A stretch of DNA of 64,000 nt from Mytilus californianus (GCF_021869535.1 NW_026262690.1:16393001-16457000); one strand, 5' to 3'; shown: positions 1-12,300, counted from the first letter of the stretch. The notes: generated from the sequence alone by a model not told the origin. Translations and numbers: made by a program.

Positions 1-404
1 GAAAAAAAAAAATTATATATTAAACCCCGCTTCCTTTAGACATGTTAGAATTATTGGTTTCTTTTTAAAAAGGTCATTCAAACTGAGGGAAGAGGTCTCA
101 TTGTAACATGGCTATTGAATATTGTAATATTGTAAATTTATCACTTGTTTTTTTGTATACTGTTTTGTTTTTATTTTTGTTTATTGTTTGTTTAAATTGG
201 TATTGCCACAAACATACTATAAATGTTTAATAACAACAATAAGATTGAATATATACACATGAAAAGAACACGAACAAACCAATTCAAGACATAGTAAATT
301 TGATAAATTACAGAAGCTAATTATCATTGAGACAGAAATTCAGTTTGTTGGCATACATTGACTGTTAAGCGCCTTGAAAGTATAATTTTACTGAAGATTT
401 ATGT

Positions 405-480
405 CAGCACTCGTTGTCTAGTGGTATTATTTAGAGACTGAAGACTGTACTGATTTGCGATAAAAATTCGCGCAAATTCG
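405..480 (+). other. tRNA-like (possible SINE head or tRNA relic)
   Basis: A box-A-like stretch (TTGTCTAGTGG) is followed about 65 bases later by a box-B-like stretch (AATTCGAACCC), the two internal RNA polymerase III promoter elements of tRNAs. The spacing is longer than in most tRNAs and I could not fold a convincing cloverleaf. It is better read as the head of a decayed tRNA-derived SINE than as a working tRNA gene. A chance match is possible. Confidence 0.25.
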
Positions 481-814
481 AACCCCTCGTATGAAACTCG
501 TTTTTGAGAGGATAAAAGATCGCAAGTTAAAAGTTATATCATAAATAATCTTAAGTTAACAAAGTGGTCAGTCGATTCTGAAAAAAAAAATTCTACAGTT
601 AGAACAATAGTCTAACATCAGAGAAATGGATTAACTTATTATAAATGTAAAGTTAATACATCTTTGTTAAAGTGCAGCAATTAAGTCAAATATATTGACA
701 TAATTGTCACTTTATGGTAAAAGCATGAAACTGTGCACAGGGTAAGTTGTAATGTTAATGAACATTTTTGTATATGGAGTAACAAAAATAAAAACCCCAA
801 TATTAAAGATTGCC

Positions 815-1915
815 GACATATGGTACTGGTAATACAACACCATACACTTGATGATGTCTACCAATATGCAAGAGTTCAGCGTATATATTAAAATATGGTA
901 TCGAATAACAGCCCAGTGTATTATAGGTTTCTAAACTTTATCAGACATTTAGCTTTGTTGTCCACACTTCTTCTCGCAATTAAAATATATACACCTACCC
1001 CATGACATGGTTTGGTTCACACTACATACATTATTATTAATAGTCTTGATTGCTCAAAGCTATGTTTGTAACAACAGACTTAAAAAGTAGACAATTTCGG
1101 ATTTTCTAATTTTTCAGATGTTTAGGAATTTTATTTTTTGTCCCTTTTGAAATTAAAATTTTATCTAATTCCAAACCTATTGACTTCACTTCAGTTAGTA
1201 AAAACAAGTATTTAACATGTTGTGCATAAACCCTAGCGATCCAAATATGTAAAGTCTTAAATCAAATAACTGAACTGCTTTCAAATATATTTTCTATGCA
1301 ATTTAAATTTTTCCAAGCAATTTCTGTAGCTACAGAATTTTAGCAATAAATACTTTTGTAAACATAGAATGAATGTGATGGTCTCAATACATCAGTAATA
1401 TATTGGTGTTCTATAAAACACAAATATTTGATTTATTCTGCAGCGTAAATCACAACAAAATTGAAGTTGTTGTTGATTTATATATAGATGTATATGTTTG
1501 GGGAGGATATTACATTTCATTAATCTGCAATTTTATCTGTACAATTGATCAAAGTTCAAAGAATTTGAAATCTTGACAAATCTTGAAATCTAAAAAAATG
1601 TTTTAGTTTTCCTCATATAATAACTATAAATCGTGCTGCAAACCTAAAATATATTTCATATTTGCACTACCTCAATAATAATAAGAATACATCAAATAAT
1701 CAATTGTAACAGATTTAAATTATTATATTTTTGGTGTTCGTTGGCAAATTTGTCATGAGGTAGGTGTATTTGTTTCATTTGTGAAAAAAATTGAGAAAAA
1801 CGAAGCAGAAAAAACTAATAATATTTAGAAACTAATACTCTGGGTTCTCTGAACTCTTGCATTTTGGTAGACTTCATTAAGTGTATGGTGTTGTATTCCC
1901 AGTACCGGGGTACCT
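815..1915. repeat. Inverted-repeat element of about 1.1 kb
   Basis: The outer arms, about 820-878 and 1855-1912, are inverted copies of each other (shared core ACAACACCATACACTT with a few differences). A second matching block lies inward: ACACCTACCCCATGACA at about 992 against its inverse near 1750. The interior is AT-rich and has no open reading frame of note. This fits an old non-autonomous DNA transposon or a decayed fold-back sequence. No target-site duplication could be fixed. Confidence 0.5.
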
Positions 1916-2454
1916 AATGTATGTCATTTTTAATTTGGCGGCCATATATATTTTGTTTTCTCGTGGTTCCATATCTGAAGTCTGTCTATGCCATTTTATC
2001 ATTCACTATGCAAACTGTTATGCTCTTATCATAAAGTGATCAGTTGTTCTGATATCTGTTGGACTATTACGTTTACATTGTGGTATTTAATGTTGATTTA
2101 CATAGCATCAGAAATATTCAATTGTTGGTCATTGTTTATTATGTTTGTCGCCTTAAAACTACTGTCACTATGAAACATACCAAATTTTCCAATGTCAGTC
2201 AAAATTTCCCGCTCTTCGTCCCGGTCGATTTATAACTGTAGTATTACTTGTTTATTTCTCCTAAACATGCATTCAATATTGCTATATCTCATAATGAAAT
2301 GATTAAACTAACCGAACGTAGCGTCTTAGTGTTCAAACTCATTTAATCAACGTTAACTATGGAAAACGAGTGTATCATACAATGCAGGAAATTGATACTC
2401 TTTGACCAAATAATAAAAAAACCGTTAGTAGTGTATGCTGTTCCCCTTGTTTTC
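1916..2454. other. AT-rich non-coding stretch
   Basis: No gene, repeat or RNA structure recognised. The short open frame near 1988-2173 has a composition typical of random AT-rich DNA. Confidence 0.6.
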
Positions 2455-2915
2455 TAAAAGATATTACATTTTATGTGTACTATCTTTTAGACACATTCAA
2501 ACATTTATAGTTAATATTGTATTTGTACCGTAAACCAGATTATTTTAGCATTCTTTTGCAACAAACAAAAGGTTTTTCCATTAATAGAAATCCAATTAAC
2601 CTACTCTTCAGAAAAATTTGCAAGCGAATTTGTTTTTTCATACTTGCTGACATTTCCTAATTTGTATAAAATGTTGTTTTCCATTTAATATTCAAGTAAA
2701 CGCGTAATAATTTAAAAACCATTATGAAACAGGCCAATTCGTATGCATTATTTGTGAATGCACTCAAATACTATGTTTAATCTTAAGACATACCACAAAA
2801 AAACACAATGAAATAATATTTAGAGTTCGACATACGAGTGTTAAATGTTTTTCATTAGTCCTCAATTGGAAAAGAGTCTTTGGCAATTACTGGAACTTTT
2901 GAATAAATTTATATA
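2455..2915. repeat. Segmental duplication, copy 1, left part
   Basis: Aligns by eye with about 7880-8310. Shared blocks include CCAATTAACC, CAGAAAAATTT, TTTTCCATTTAATATT, AATTTAAAAACC and CAGGCCAATTCG/TAGGCCAATTCG, all in the same order. The match stops where a retroelement tail begins near 2917 and resumes after the MITE, near 5612. Confidence 0.65.
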
Positions 2916-2916
2916 T

Positions 2917-3990
2917 TCTTTTCAAATGGGATGTATGAAGACACACCCACGTTCGTTTTGATCTATAAAGAGGTTAAACTCCTAACTATCCTACTGTCTG
3001 TCGATACATTTATTTTTGGCATTGCACTAGTCATGTCGTCTTTGACTGTCCATGACGTTAAAATACTAAATCTCTGGGATGTGTTTTAGTTGATTTTAGT
3101 CTCTGATGCATGATTTTTTATTATTAATTGATTTGCCTTTTAACTAGTACTCTCAAATCGTACTTTCTTGTTTATTTGACCTGTTGATACTAATTGTATT
3201 GCTTTTTTGTTATTTAATGTTATTCGGTGTTATATCTGGTTTATATACCAGCTTTGATAAGTGTTTGGTATTACTATAAATTTTCACTTCGTACTATGAA
3301 CATCAAAATTATTTATTTTGTAAAAATATTTCCGTTCTCTATTGGAACTGTACACGTGTACCTAACAACAAAATTATTTTCATTTACCTGTGTTTAAAGT
3401 TATTGCAAATGGCTGATATTTTTGTTCGAGCATATTGTTTTTCTTTAATTGTTTAACATTTCATACCGATATAACATGTTACTTTTATTATTCTTCCCTT
3501 AGTTTATTTATTTTGTATTTACATGGTATCATAGGTCAAATTTATTTGTTCAGTGTATGTTCAATGATGTTAATATGTCCTTTGATTGAGTTAAGCTATT
3601 GCAGTTGATATTTTATAGTGTGTCTTTCTATGTTGTGATGTTACACTATTGTTTCAGAAAAAGGGTAAAGGTTTGGTACCATTAAAACGTTTAAAACCCG
3701 CTGCATTTGTTTGCACCTGTCCTAAGTCAGGAATCTGATGTTCAGTAGTTGTCGTTTGTTGATGTGGTTCATAAGTGTTTCTCGTTTCTCGTTTTTTATA
3801 TAGATTAGACCGTTGGTTTTCCCGTTTGAATGGTTTTACACTAGTAATTTTTGGGGCCCTTTATAGCTTACTGTTCGGTGTGAGCCAAGGCTCCGTGTTG
3901 AAGACCGTACTGTGACCTATAATGGTTTACTTTTATAAATTTTGACTTGGATGGAGAGTTGTCTCATTGGCGCTCATACCACATCTTCTT
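2917..3990 (+). mobile_element. 5'-truncated Penelope-like element, 3' tail only
   Basis: Aligns along its length with the downstream part of the RT element at 29355-31600: TGGGATGTAT near 2927, CATGACGTTAAAA, TCTGATGCATGATTTTTTATT, then the ending with GTATGAGTGCCAATGAGAC in inverse form at about 3965-3988. No RT coding part is present, so this is a 5'-truncated insertion, as expected from incomplete reverse transcription. It carries one copy of the ~175-bp block that is doubled in the 30-kb element. It forms the left arm of a long inverted repeat. Confidence 0.7.
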
Positions 3991-4071
3991 ATATCTATAT
4001 ATTATACAATTAAAGTTAAAGAAAACGTGAGTTTGCAATTCATGTTTTATTTAGTATCACTAAGTTTTTGT

Positions 4072-5045
4072 ATATAGATATAGGAAGATGTGGTATGAGT
4101 GCCAATGAGACAACTCTCCATCCAAGTTACAATTTATAAAAGTAAACCATTATAGGTCAAGGTACGGCCTTCAACACGGAACATTGGCTCACACCGAACA
4201 GCAAGCTATAAAGGGCCCCAAAGAATTAATAGTGTAAAACCATTCAAATGGAAAAACCAACGGTCTCATCTATATTAAAACGAGAAACGAGAAACACGTA
4301 TGAACTACATAAACAGACGACAACTACTGTAATCAGATTTCTGACTTAGGACAGGTGCAAACATTTGCAGCGGGATTAAACGTTTTAATGGTACCAAACC
4401 TTCACCCTTTTCTGAAACAATAGTATAACATCACAACATAGAAAAACACACTATAAAATATCAATTAACACACAATGAACGAATAAATTTGACCTGTGAC
4501 ACCTGAATGCAAATACACAATTAATGAAAAATTACAAGGGATAAATAATTAAAGTCAAAAGTAAATAAACAGGTTTAAACAAAGTTAAAGTATGATATCA
4601 CTGTGAAATTTCAAACAATTTTTAGAAAATCATCACTTTTGAAGAAACCTGCGTCATATTATACACAGGTAAATGAAAATAATTTTGTTGTTAAGTATAC
4701 TTCTTCTTCTGTGTGTATAAAATCTTCCGTTTAGGAATACCAAGAAATTTCTTTAATATCAATAAAACTTATCTAACACTTGGTACATATGGGGTGAACA
4801 TCAACAATAAAAATATACAATTAGTGCTAGATAGAACTTCCTGTACAGGTCCAAGAACAGCATCTAAGGAAAAATGAAATAATTTTGATGTTCATAGTAC
4901 GAAGAAGTGAAAATTTGTAGTAAATTAAATACCAAATAATCAAAGCTGGTATATAGACAAGATCCATGTTAACATTAAATAACAAAAAAGCATTACACAT
5001 AGTATCAACAGGTCAAATTAAAAAGAAAGTACGATAGTCTGTTTA
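4072..5045 (-). mobile_element. Second 3' tail, inverted relative to the first
   Basis: Inverse orientation copy of the tail at 2917-3990, beginning AAGATGTGGTATGAGTGCC at about 4086 and ending near 5045 in the segment equivalent to about 3150. The two tails point at each other across roughly 70 bases, including a short shared inner stem (TATATAGATATA). The arms have diverged (several indels), so this is an old arrangement and not an assembly artefact of one read folding back. Confidence 0.7.
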
Positions 5046-5054
5046 CAAATCATA

Positions 5055-5609
5055 TTAAGGTAGCTGGGGTGTCTAAATCTTCGACGATAGATTTTTTCTC
5101 AAACTTCTGTAAAAGACTTCTGGGTCAATTTACTTTCAAACTGGGGGTTACAGACCTTATTTTTTCGTTAAATATATTAAAATTAACGAAATCACAGTTA
5201 TATTATATGGGTTAAATAGGGGCAAACTAAATGTTTCCTTATTGTAGAAACATTAAACGATAGAATTGGTTAATATTCAATGAGAAATTAGCTTTTTATA
5301 CATATTTCCGAAATATCAAATCGAAAAAGGGGGTCATGGGCTTTCTTTTCTCGAAAAATACCCCCAAAACAAATTGTCCTATCAAATTCAGTAAAATAAC
5401 CTGCCCTTGATTTTAAAAGGATTTTTTTCTGAAATTTTAAATACACTTAACGACACTTAATTTTTTGATAGTTTAATCTTAAAATTTCATGTTTTAGATG
5501 TTTCTGTTGTATATTGAATGACATTTGGTAAACTATTTTTAAACTAAAAGAGTATTTTTGAAACATGCCCATTAGAGATGTTAAAGGAAAGACACTCGAT
5601 CTACCTTAA
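5055..5609. mobile_element. MITE with TTAA ends
   Basis: Starts TTAAGGTAGCTGGGGTGTCT (5055-5074). The inverse of the right end (5590-5609) reads TTAAGGTAGATCGAGTGTCT, so 17 of 20 bases match. TTAA on both sides is the target site used by piggyBac-type transposases. The ~550-bp interior is AT-rich with no transposase. I infer a non-autonomous element mobilised by a TTAA-specific transposase encoded elsewhere. Confidence 0.7.
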
Positions 5610-5611
5610 CG

Positions 5612-6000
5612 GGAATAGTTTGAAGTTTTGATTACTTTTCATTACACATGAAATTACACCAAAATATAAATAGAAATCAAAAATATTTGTCGGCAGATTA
5701 AACAAGATTGCTTTATGGTTTAAGTTCTTTACGAGATTGTATTTCCACACATAACAGAGATAGTGTTTGAAATTATCTTGACATTTGATTATCGTGTGTT
5801 TACCTAGTATAAGTGATAATGTACATTGAGTGATGGTTGTTTGTCTATCATACAATGAGAAATAGTGATGCATAGTCTAATAAGTGGGTCGACTGGAATA
5901 TAGGGATGGCAATAAAAGACTACCATCGACTTGAAAAGGTAATGTGGGATAGGGACAGAAAAGTCGTCATCGTTTTGAAACTGACTGAATTTCCAATTCC
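5612..6000. repeat. Segmental duplication, copy 1, right part
   Basis: Aligns with about 8455-8800: ATTACA(C)ATGAAAT, GATGCATAGTCT, ACTTGAAAA, GATA(G)GGGACA. In copy 2 the left and right parts are separated by only about 150 bases, whereas here about 2.7 kb of transposons intervenes. Both copies contain minus-strand open frames of about 90-106 codons whose conceptual translations align over roughly 70 positions (MHHYF.. against MHQIF..), but the resemblance is weak and no family is recognised. Confidence 0.6.
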
Positions 6001-6164
6001 CCTTGTCAGATTTGGATATTCTTATAGGTTTCTTTTTGTTTGTTTATCCGTGACTATAATTTTTTTTCGTTTCTAGTGAAGGAAAATGCATTTTAGCGCT
6101 TTTGATGAACCACATCTATAAAGCAATATTTTCATTTTCTTGCAATTGGTCGAAACCGCTGTTG

Positions 6165-6315
6165 ATTGACTGCTGGTACCCGAGGGAATCTTTAGTTCAT
6201 TAGACATTGTTTCGGTTTTGAACCTTTCTGTAACTCTACGTTTCAAAATTTAGACATTATTACGAAACTAAGGTTTCAACTTTACGGGTAAAGTTGACCT
6301 CAGGTTTATTCGGCT
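6165..6315 (+). repeat. Fragment of the ACGCGCGT dispersed repeat family
   Basis: CTGCTGGTACCCGAGGGAAT followed by ACATTATTACGAAACTAAGG matches the order of blocks in the copy at 26485-26640 and in the more complete copy at 40310-40700. The diagnostic ACGAAACGCGCGTCTGG segment is missing here. Decayed. Confidence 0.45.
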
Positions 6316-6950
6316 ATTTCTAGTCCCTTTTTGTCATATACAATGTAACCCACTAAGTATTCAAATGCAAAAACCTTCTTACAGTCATCGGCTTAAAGTA
6401 TACGACTTTCAACCTATTTCAATTTGCATAATCCTAATTCTGGTTTTATTCGTGTGCAAATAAACAACTACTGACTTTTTTCGAATTATCGAAACAGTTG
6501 AATATAGCGTCGTTTTGAAAAAGGTTCGTTTTTGTATTTTATTATTTTTTTTCCATATTTGCATTGGATTGTTTCTGTTTACAGTAAGATATCATGAATT
6601 ACCATAACAATGTTTTTTTACAAGGTTTCTTTTTTTGCTGACGTTTTCAGTATTAGTAATTGATAAATAATCAGAAAAAACGTAATGAAACGTCAATATC
6701 ATTCAAAACTTAGATTTTGGTTTTAAAAGGAAACAATATATTTTGTTGATCATTTTTGTTTTAAAGCTAAAGATATCGCTTTAGTATCCACTAACATCCT
6801 TTACACAAATAAAACCGGAAATGGCGCATTGTTACATAAACTAATCTTGTTTATCTGTAAAAATCTCTTTCCTCAAGCATGCTTTAGGCTGTAAATAAAC
6901 TCATCATATATACCGGTCTACACATTTTGTACGTCATACGTAAAGACGTA
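6316..6950. other. AT-rich non-coding stretch
   Basis: Nothing recognised. Near 6928-6953 there is a short run of ACGT-containing words (ACGTCATACGTAAAGACGTACG) with local dyad symmetry but no further support for a function. Confidence 0.5.
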
Positions 6951-6954
6951 CGTT

Positions 6955-7195
6955 GGACAGAAAAAAGTTAAATCACAAAAAATACTGAACTCCGAAGAAA
7001 ATTCCAAACGGAAAGTCCCTAATCAAATGGCAAAATCAAAAGCACAAACACATCAAAAGAATGGACAACAACTGTCATATTCCTGACTTGGTACAGGCAT
7101 TTTCTTATGTAGAAAATGGTGGATTGAACCTGCTTTTATAGCGCTAAACTTCTCACTTGTATGACAGTTGCATCAAATTCCATTATATTGACAAT
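6955..7195 (+). repeat. Dispersed repeat, CTGAACTCCGA family
   Basis: Contains ACTGAACTCCGA, GGAAAGTCCCTAATCAAATG, ATTCCTGACTTGGTACAGGC and TGGTGGATTGAACCTG in that order. The same blocks recur at 38705-38890, 47670-47870 and 61255-61480, and inverted at 55271-55460. Family of about 200-300 bp; no coding capacity; probably a SINE or the tail of a retroelement. Confidence 0.65.
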
Positions 7196-7554
7196 GATGC
7201 GTGAATAAAACAAACAGACATAATAATAGAAGTTATTATATCTTATAGTTTTGGTATTAATTTTCTTTTGTACAAACAAAATATATTGATGTTGAAGGCT
7301 CCATTTCACAAATTTTAACTTGTTAACCGTTTTATTGTATGAAATGTTAGGCTTATTACGTTAGCTATCTCCATTTCCATAGTATCAAGAAAACATACTA
7401 TTATTTTGTCTTTTTTAAATTTCTAATTTTGTACAAAATAAAAACAATACATACAAAAATTGCTTGCTTACACAATAGATCGATTACGATCGATTATAGA
7501 AATCTAATAAAGCATTTGAAAAAGTTTCAGACTTATTCAATGCTCTATAGGCAA

Positions 7555-7790
7555 GGAATAAAAGATTGTTCATATTAGAAAGACGCATTGTAAAAACAAC
7601 TTGTCAGTTATGGTTTCGTTAATGCAAAATTGAAAACAAAAAGTCTAATAATGTCGTTATAGAAGCCGTGTAGTGTGAGATAATTGACTAATAATAACAT
7701 CAGTGATTTATTAACACGAAACCTGGTAATGATATTCTTAGACATTTATTGTCTGTTGTTCAGATTAAAGCATTCCGTAAAATGATATGA
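7555..7790. repeat. Duplicated block, copy a
   Basis: Matches about 10535-10750 in the same orientation, including the near-identical GAAGCCGTGTAGTGTGAGA and TTGACTAATAATAACATCAG. Most of the block aligns with scattered substitutions. Nature unknown: either an interspersed repeat or part of the local segmental duplications. Confidence 0.65.
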
Positions 7791-7879
7791 AATAACCATA
7801 TTGAAAGTACTGATAATTACATATTTGATTATACATATGACAAGGTATTTCAAACAACAAAAACTTGTCAAATTTTCTG

Positions 7880-8800
7880 TAAGATATTACATTATATCAC
7901 TATCCTTAGAAAACATTCAATAATCAAACCGTAAACATTTAAGTATTCTCCTGCAACATACAAAGATTTGTTTCCATTTACAGAATTCCAATTAACCATC
8001 TCTACAGAAAAATTTACCAGCGACGTTGTTTTGTCGCTACATGCTGTCATTTCCTATTTTGTAAAAATGTTATTTTCCATTTAATATTTAAGTTAACGCA
8101 ATATAATTTAAAAACCTTCGTGAAATAGGCCAATTCGAGTGCATTTGTTTTCAAATACACTATAATTATATGTTTTAAGCTGGATGATTACAACAAAACA
8201 ACACAATGAACTTGTATATAGAGTTGAATTGGCGACCAACGTGTTAAGTACTTTCTATTAGTGATCAATTTGGAAAAAGTCTTTGAACATTAATGAAATT
8301 TATTAATAAACTAATAAAATAAAATCTGCATTTACAAATATTTGTGTGATTAAATACTAGCAGGACATTTTCAAACTTAGCCTGCATTTAACGTAGTTAA
8401 GTATATTTTTATTAATAAAATGTATAAAATATATCAGAATTCTTGATATTTTTTTCCTTTCACTTCTAATTACATGAAATCCGAAATGAAGATCTTAAAT
8501 AGTTGTTGGCAGAGCTAAATAAGATTGGTTTATAATTTACGTTCTTGAAAACACACCATCTCTGATCATAGAGTGCATTTAAACAGTTTTGTTTTTTGAT
8601 CTCAGGCGTTGATGTAGTATTAGTGATAGGGGACATTGATTGATTTTTCCCTGCCTGTTGTCTATTGACAAATATTTGATGCATAGTCTCACAAGTGGTT
8701 CTATTTGGCGGGATAATAAGACTGCCCCTGACTTGAAAAAGGGTATGTAGGATAAGGGCAGTGCTTTTATACTGAGTAATGTTCAAACTTCCTGATGCAG
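7880..8800. repeat. Segmental duplication, copy 2 (near-uninterrupted)
   Basis: Counterpart of 2455-2915 plus 5612-6000, without the 2.7-kb transposon block. It therefore approximates the empty site of that insertion cluster. The minus-strand open frame 8466-8786 (106 codons) is in this segment; it has no recognisable domain and I do not call it a gene. Confidence 0.6.
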
Positions 8801-8810
8801 AGTTTACTTA

Positions 8811-9325
8811 AGGTCGAATGTACTACTCATTTATGTCTCTTTCTTGTCCTATACATTCCTGTAACTCCTTAATAATTCAAGTGTTATTCATCCTCAAAAT
8901 TTCAGATATTTGCATTCCCAATGAACAAAAAAAAAAAAAAAAAAAAAAAATCGGACAACCCTAATTAATAAAGTAATAAAGTTGGTTATTATGATACAGA
9001 CATATATGTAATGTTGGTTATAAATCTACTCTTTTAACAAGTATTGTGTATGCTTATTTTCAATTTCTCAATAAAAAAGAAAGAAATGAAAGGGTGGGGT
9101 GGTTCTCATACCTCATTCCTTCGCACCCCTTATGTTTCAATTTTTAATAGCATGATAAACAGTTGCTCTGTATAAAATTCAACGTTTATTATAGAGTGTT
9201 CTTAAGTTCCAAATCCTTTTACAATGATCATACCTGTTTTCAAATAAAACACGTTGATACAAACATTGTGTAATACCTCTTTGCTTTTAATTTTATATTT
9301 TACTGGTATCATGAAAATATTTGTG
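8811..9325. other. Non-coding, with a poly-A run
   Basis: A pure A-run of about 22 bases sits at about 8929-8950. It could mark the end of an old retroinsertion, but no element body could be recognised next to it. Nothing else seen. Confidence 0.5.
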
Positions 9326-9329
9326 TCAT

Positions 9330-10345
9330 GTTATCATGTGGCACACGTCGTGTTGCATCTTTGAAACGGATACTCCATAACGGTTGACCAACTCGTGATG
9401 ACGTCCGTAAAATGTACGAAGGGATGATTTCAACTTCACCACTTGGAACTCTTGGTTTAATAGCTTCCTTGTGAGTAGCAACCCTCTATCAAGGAAATCA
9501 TGATAGGAAATAGAGGCCCTGGAATATCGTATCAACTGGCAGATGTATATTCCGTATGCAGGCATTGCTGTAAATGTTGCTACATAAAAATGAAGAGTTC
9601 ACAATTGGGAGGCTGAAATCATCTCTTGTGTCGTAACGTTTTGTTTTCAATCGACCCTCATTGTTAATTTCTAGATGTGAGTCAAGATATGAGGCAGACT
9701 TAACTGTATCCGTTGTATCCTTCATCTCAAGTTCGATGGGATAGATGCGTTCAACATAGTCACCAAATTGTGAATTATTTATTGAGAGACGATCATCTAT
9801 ATAGGGAAAAGTGAAGTTAAAGGATACTGCTTACATCTTTTCTTTCTTCCTAAGAAGTTTCTGTATGAGGTCAGCCTCATATAAATAAAAGAACAAGTCG
9901 GCAAGAAGAGGAAAACAGTTGGTTCCCATTGGAATGCCGATGTTTGTTGAAAACCACGTCCTTGAAACGTAACAAATATGTTGTCAATCAAGAAATCAAG
10001 CATCTTGATAATGTCAGTTTCATAGAATGTTTTGTTTTAATCAGAGTGGTTTTATTACAAAGTACGATTTATTCCTCCCTAAGACAAGATACTTGTATCT
10101 ACGTTGGCCATTCTTTTTTATGAAACAAGCAGGACCAACTCTTTCAATTTATCTTTTAGTTTGGAATAGGGAATACTTGTGTAAAATGTAGAAAAGTCAA
10201 ATCTCTTAATACTGTTGCAAGATGAAAGAGTTTTAGATTATATGTACTCTAAAAGATCTTTGGATTTTTTAAGTATCCACATCTGATTCACGCCTCTAGA
10301 ATAGGTAGTTTCACAATAACTTTGAAGCCCAGCTTTAAACATTTA
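9330..10345 (-). pseudogene. Penelope-like RT, family B, decayed
   Basis: Minus-strand relic of a reverse transcriptase. In several frames I see FLIDNIFVTF, a damaged G-x-MGTN region, PYIDD (both catalytic aspartates kept), then AYGIYICQLIRYSRA, LLLTRKLLNQEFQVVKL and KFYGRHHELVNRYG. The order matches the 44-kb copy. Frameshifts break it into pieces around 9565, 9725, 9800 and 10003. The RT-side match ends near 10345 (CTCTAGAATAGG), so it is 5'-truncated. At the 3' end, a deletion joins the tail (ATGTGGCACACGTCGTGTTG) directly to the coding end when compared with 44041-44180. Non-functional. Confidence 0.75.
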
Positions 10346-10534
10346 TATTGCATACCAACAACCAACCAATCACGTTTTGTCATCACATCCTTCATGTTTA
10401 CACTTAGTTACCAATCTAATACCATATTTCTCAAGCATATTTCACTGACTTACGAAATAGTTTATGGAAACCATAAAAAAAACCATGTCTGGTGATTTTA
10501 GACTCATTTAGCCATAAATGCTTTTAAAGCAAGA

Positions 10535-10750
10535 AATAACAGATTTTTCATGTGAGAAAGATGCATTCTAAAATAAAATCTGTCAGATAAGGTTTCGTTG
10601 ATGCGTAATTGAAAACAAAAGACCAATACTTTTTTCAAAGAAGCCGTGTAGTGTGAGACAATTGACTAATAATAACATCAGTGATTTATTAACAAGAAAC
10701 CTGCAACTGATATTCTAAGACATTTATTGTCTCTTGTTTAGATTAATGAC
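10535..10750. repeat. Duplicated block, copy b
   Basis: Same-orientation counterpart of 7555-7790; the best conserved part runs from GAAGCCGTGTAGTGTGAGAC to TTTATTGTCT. Confidence 0.65.
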
Positions 10751-12085
10751 TAGTTTCATTATCTAGAGCTCTGTTGATGATATTCTAAGACATGTGTTGT
10801 TTCTTGTTCTCGTCGAGTATCTATCCAATCTGCAAACTACTTAAATGTCACGATTACAGTGTGTTTGTTAAAACAGAATAAATGTCATATTTTATACACT
10901 GTAAATTTTCTTTTTTGTATTAATTCAATTTTTGAATTTTAGCGGACCACCTACTATGTATTGAATTGTAGGAATGTGCCGCCAGAATAGTCAATATTTC
11001 AAGCTTGAATACATATGATAAGGTCGAGAAATAAGATGACATTTTTGAAGAAATTGATGATTAAATCAGAAGTATTTGAAACTAATCAGATTTCAATATT
11101 TTTTGCGGTCGAAAATGGATCAGATATGTGCAAAATGTATTCATCTTTCCGTGAAATAGCATAATCATCATAGCTTAATGTGTATCTGTTGTCAAAATAT
11201 ATGATTGGGTATTTATTTCTGTTTTTCCAAATATATGAAAAAGGTGGAGAACTGGGAGTTCCAGCTGATCATTCTTACCACAAAAAGTGCTCGACTGCGT
11301 GATATACTCATACTGTTGTGTTTGATCATTGTGTGTACTTCTTTTTAGCAGCAATATACCAACTTCAACCGCTATTGGAGTATTGTATTACTCAATTCAC
11401 ACGATATTCAAGAGCTTGCAGCTGCAACTCAGACTTTGTAAAACGTATCACTGTACGAGCAAAACGTCAATGAGCCATAGTTTTATCAAAGATCATCTAT
11501 TCTTTTTTCTCAACAATATCATCGGATGGTATCAAGATCTAAAAAATACATACTCAGTGTCAACATCACAAATAATACAGGATGATCTTGAGTTATAGAT
11601 TCTAGGAATATTTTATGTATAATTTGCTAACTTTTGCAGTATTTCTTTTATCTATCTTTCAAATATGTGTACCTTCATATTCAATTATTACTTTTGTACT
11701 CGTTTGGGAGTGTGTGTATTTCACAAATATATACGAAACACATGCACTGTATTATATTCTACTATCAATAACAAACATATTTTGTTGTTGACGTATTTGT
11801 TAGATTTGTATGCAGTTCTCTACGATTGTTTTGATTGTTGTGTTTATCGTTGAATTTAGTCGTTTTACATCTACAATGTATATTTACACAATTATTCTTG
11901 TTAAATCTAAATTATTGTCACTTTAACCAATTATGTGTGTACGTGTTGCTCGCACTTATTTGGTCAATATACTATAGTCTACTGTCATGCAAGTATATGT
12001 TTAAATAGCTGAAAAAAAAACAGGCTTAACCGAACAATTACTTCGGAAATTGCCTATACCAAGTCATGACTATGAATTTAAAAAA
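10751..12085. other. AT-rich non-coding stretch
   Basis: No gene or repeat recognised. Open frames at 11329-11598 and 11665-11853 are rich in Phe, Cys, Tyr and Ile, as random AT-rich DNA would be, and show no motif. Confidence 0.5.
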
Positions 12086-12300
12086 AGCAGAAGATATCAA
12101 AGGTAGAATCAAAACGCATTAGTCGACGAGAGACCGACGAAATCCTTGCAAAAGCAAAAAAAGACGGAAAGAAAAACAACAGTCTACAAAACAAAATGTA
12201 AAAAGACTTAAGGCAGAGCAACACACATATTGGTATTGGGGTAATCTCAGGGGCATCGGAAGGAATTGCAGATTCTGCTCAATATGTGAAACTGCATGCA
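12085..12300 (-). repeat. Tail of RT family B (solo copy)
   Basis: AGATATCAAAGG, then CAACAGTCTACAAAAC, AGAGCAACACAC, GGGGTAATCTCAGG and CGGAAGGAATTGCAGATTCTGCTC follow the block order of the tails at 43835-44040 and 50115-50350. No RT coding part is attached. Confidence 0.55.

Noticed and set aside
8466..8786. Minus-strand 106-codon frame with a partly similar frame at 5601-5873, as a possible duplicated gene
   Set aside because: The similarity follows from the DNA duplication itself; residue conservation is low, neither has a recognisable motif and the frames differ in length and upstream sequence.
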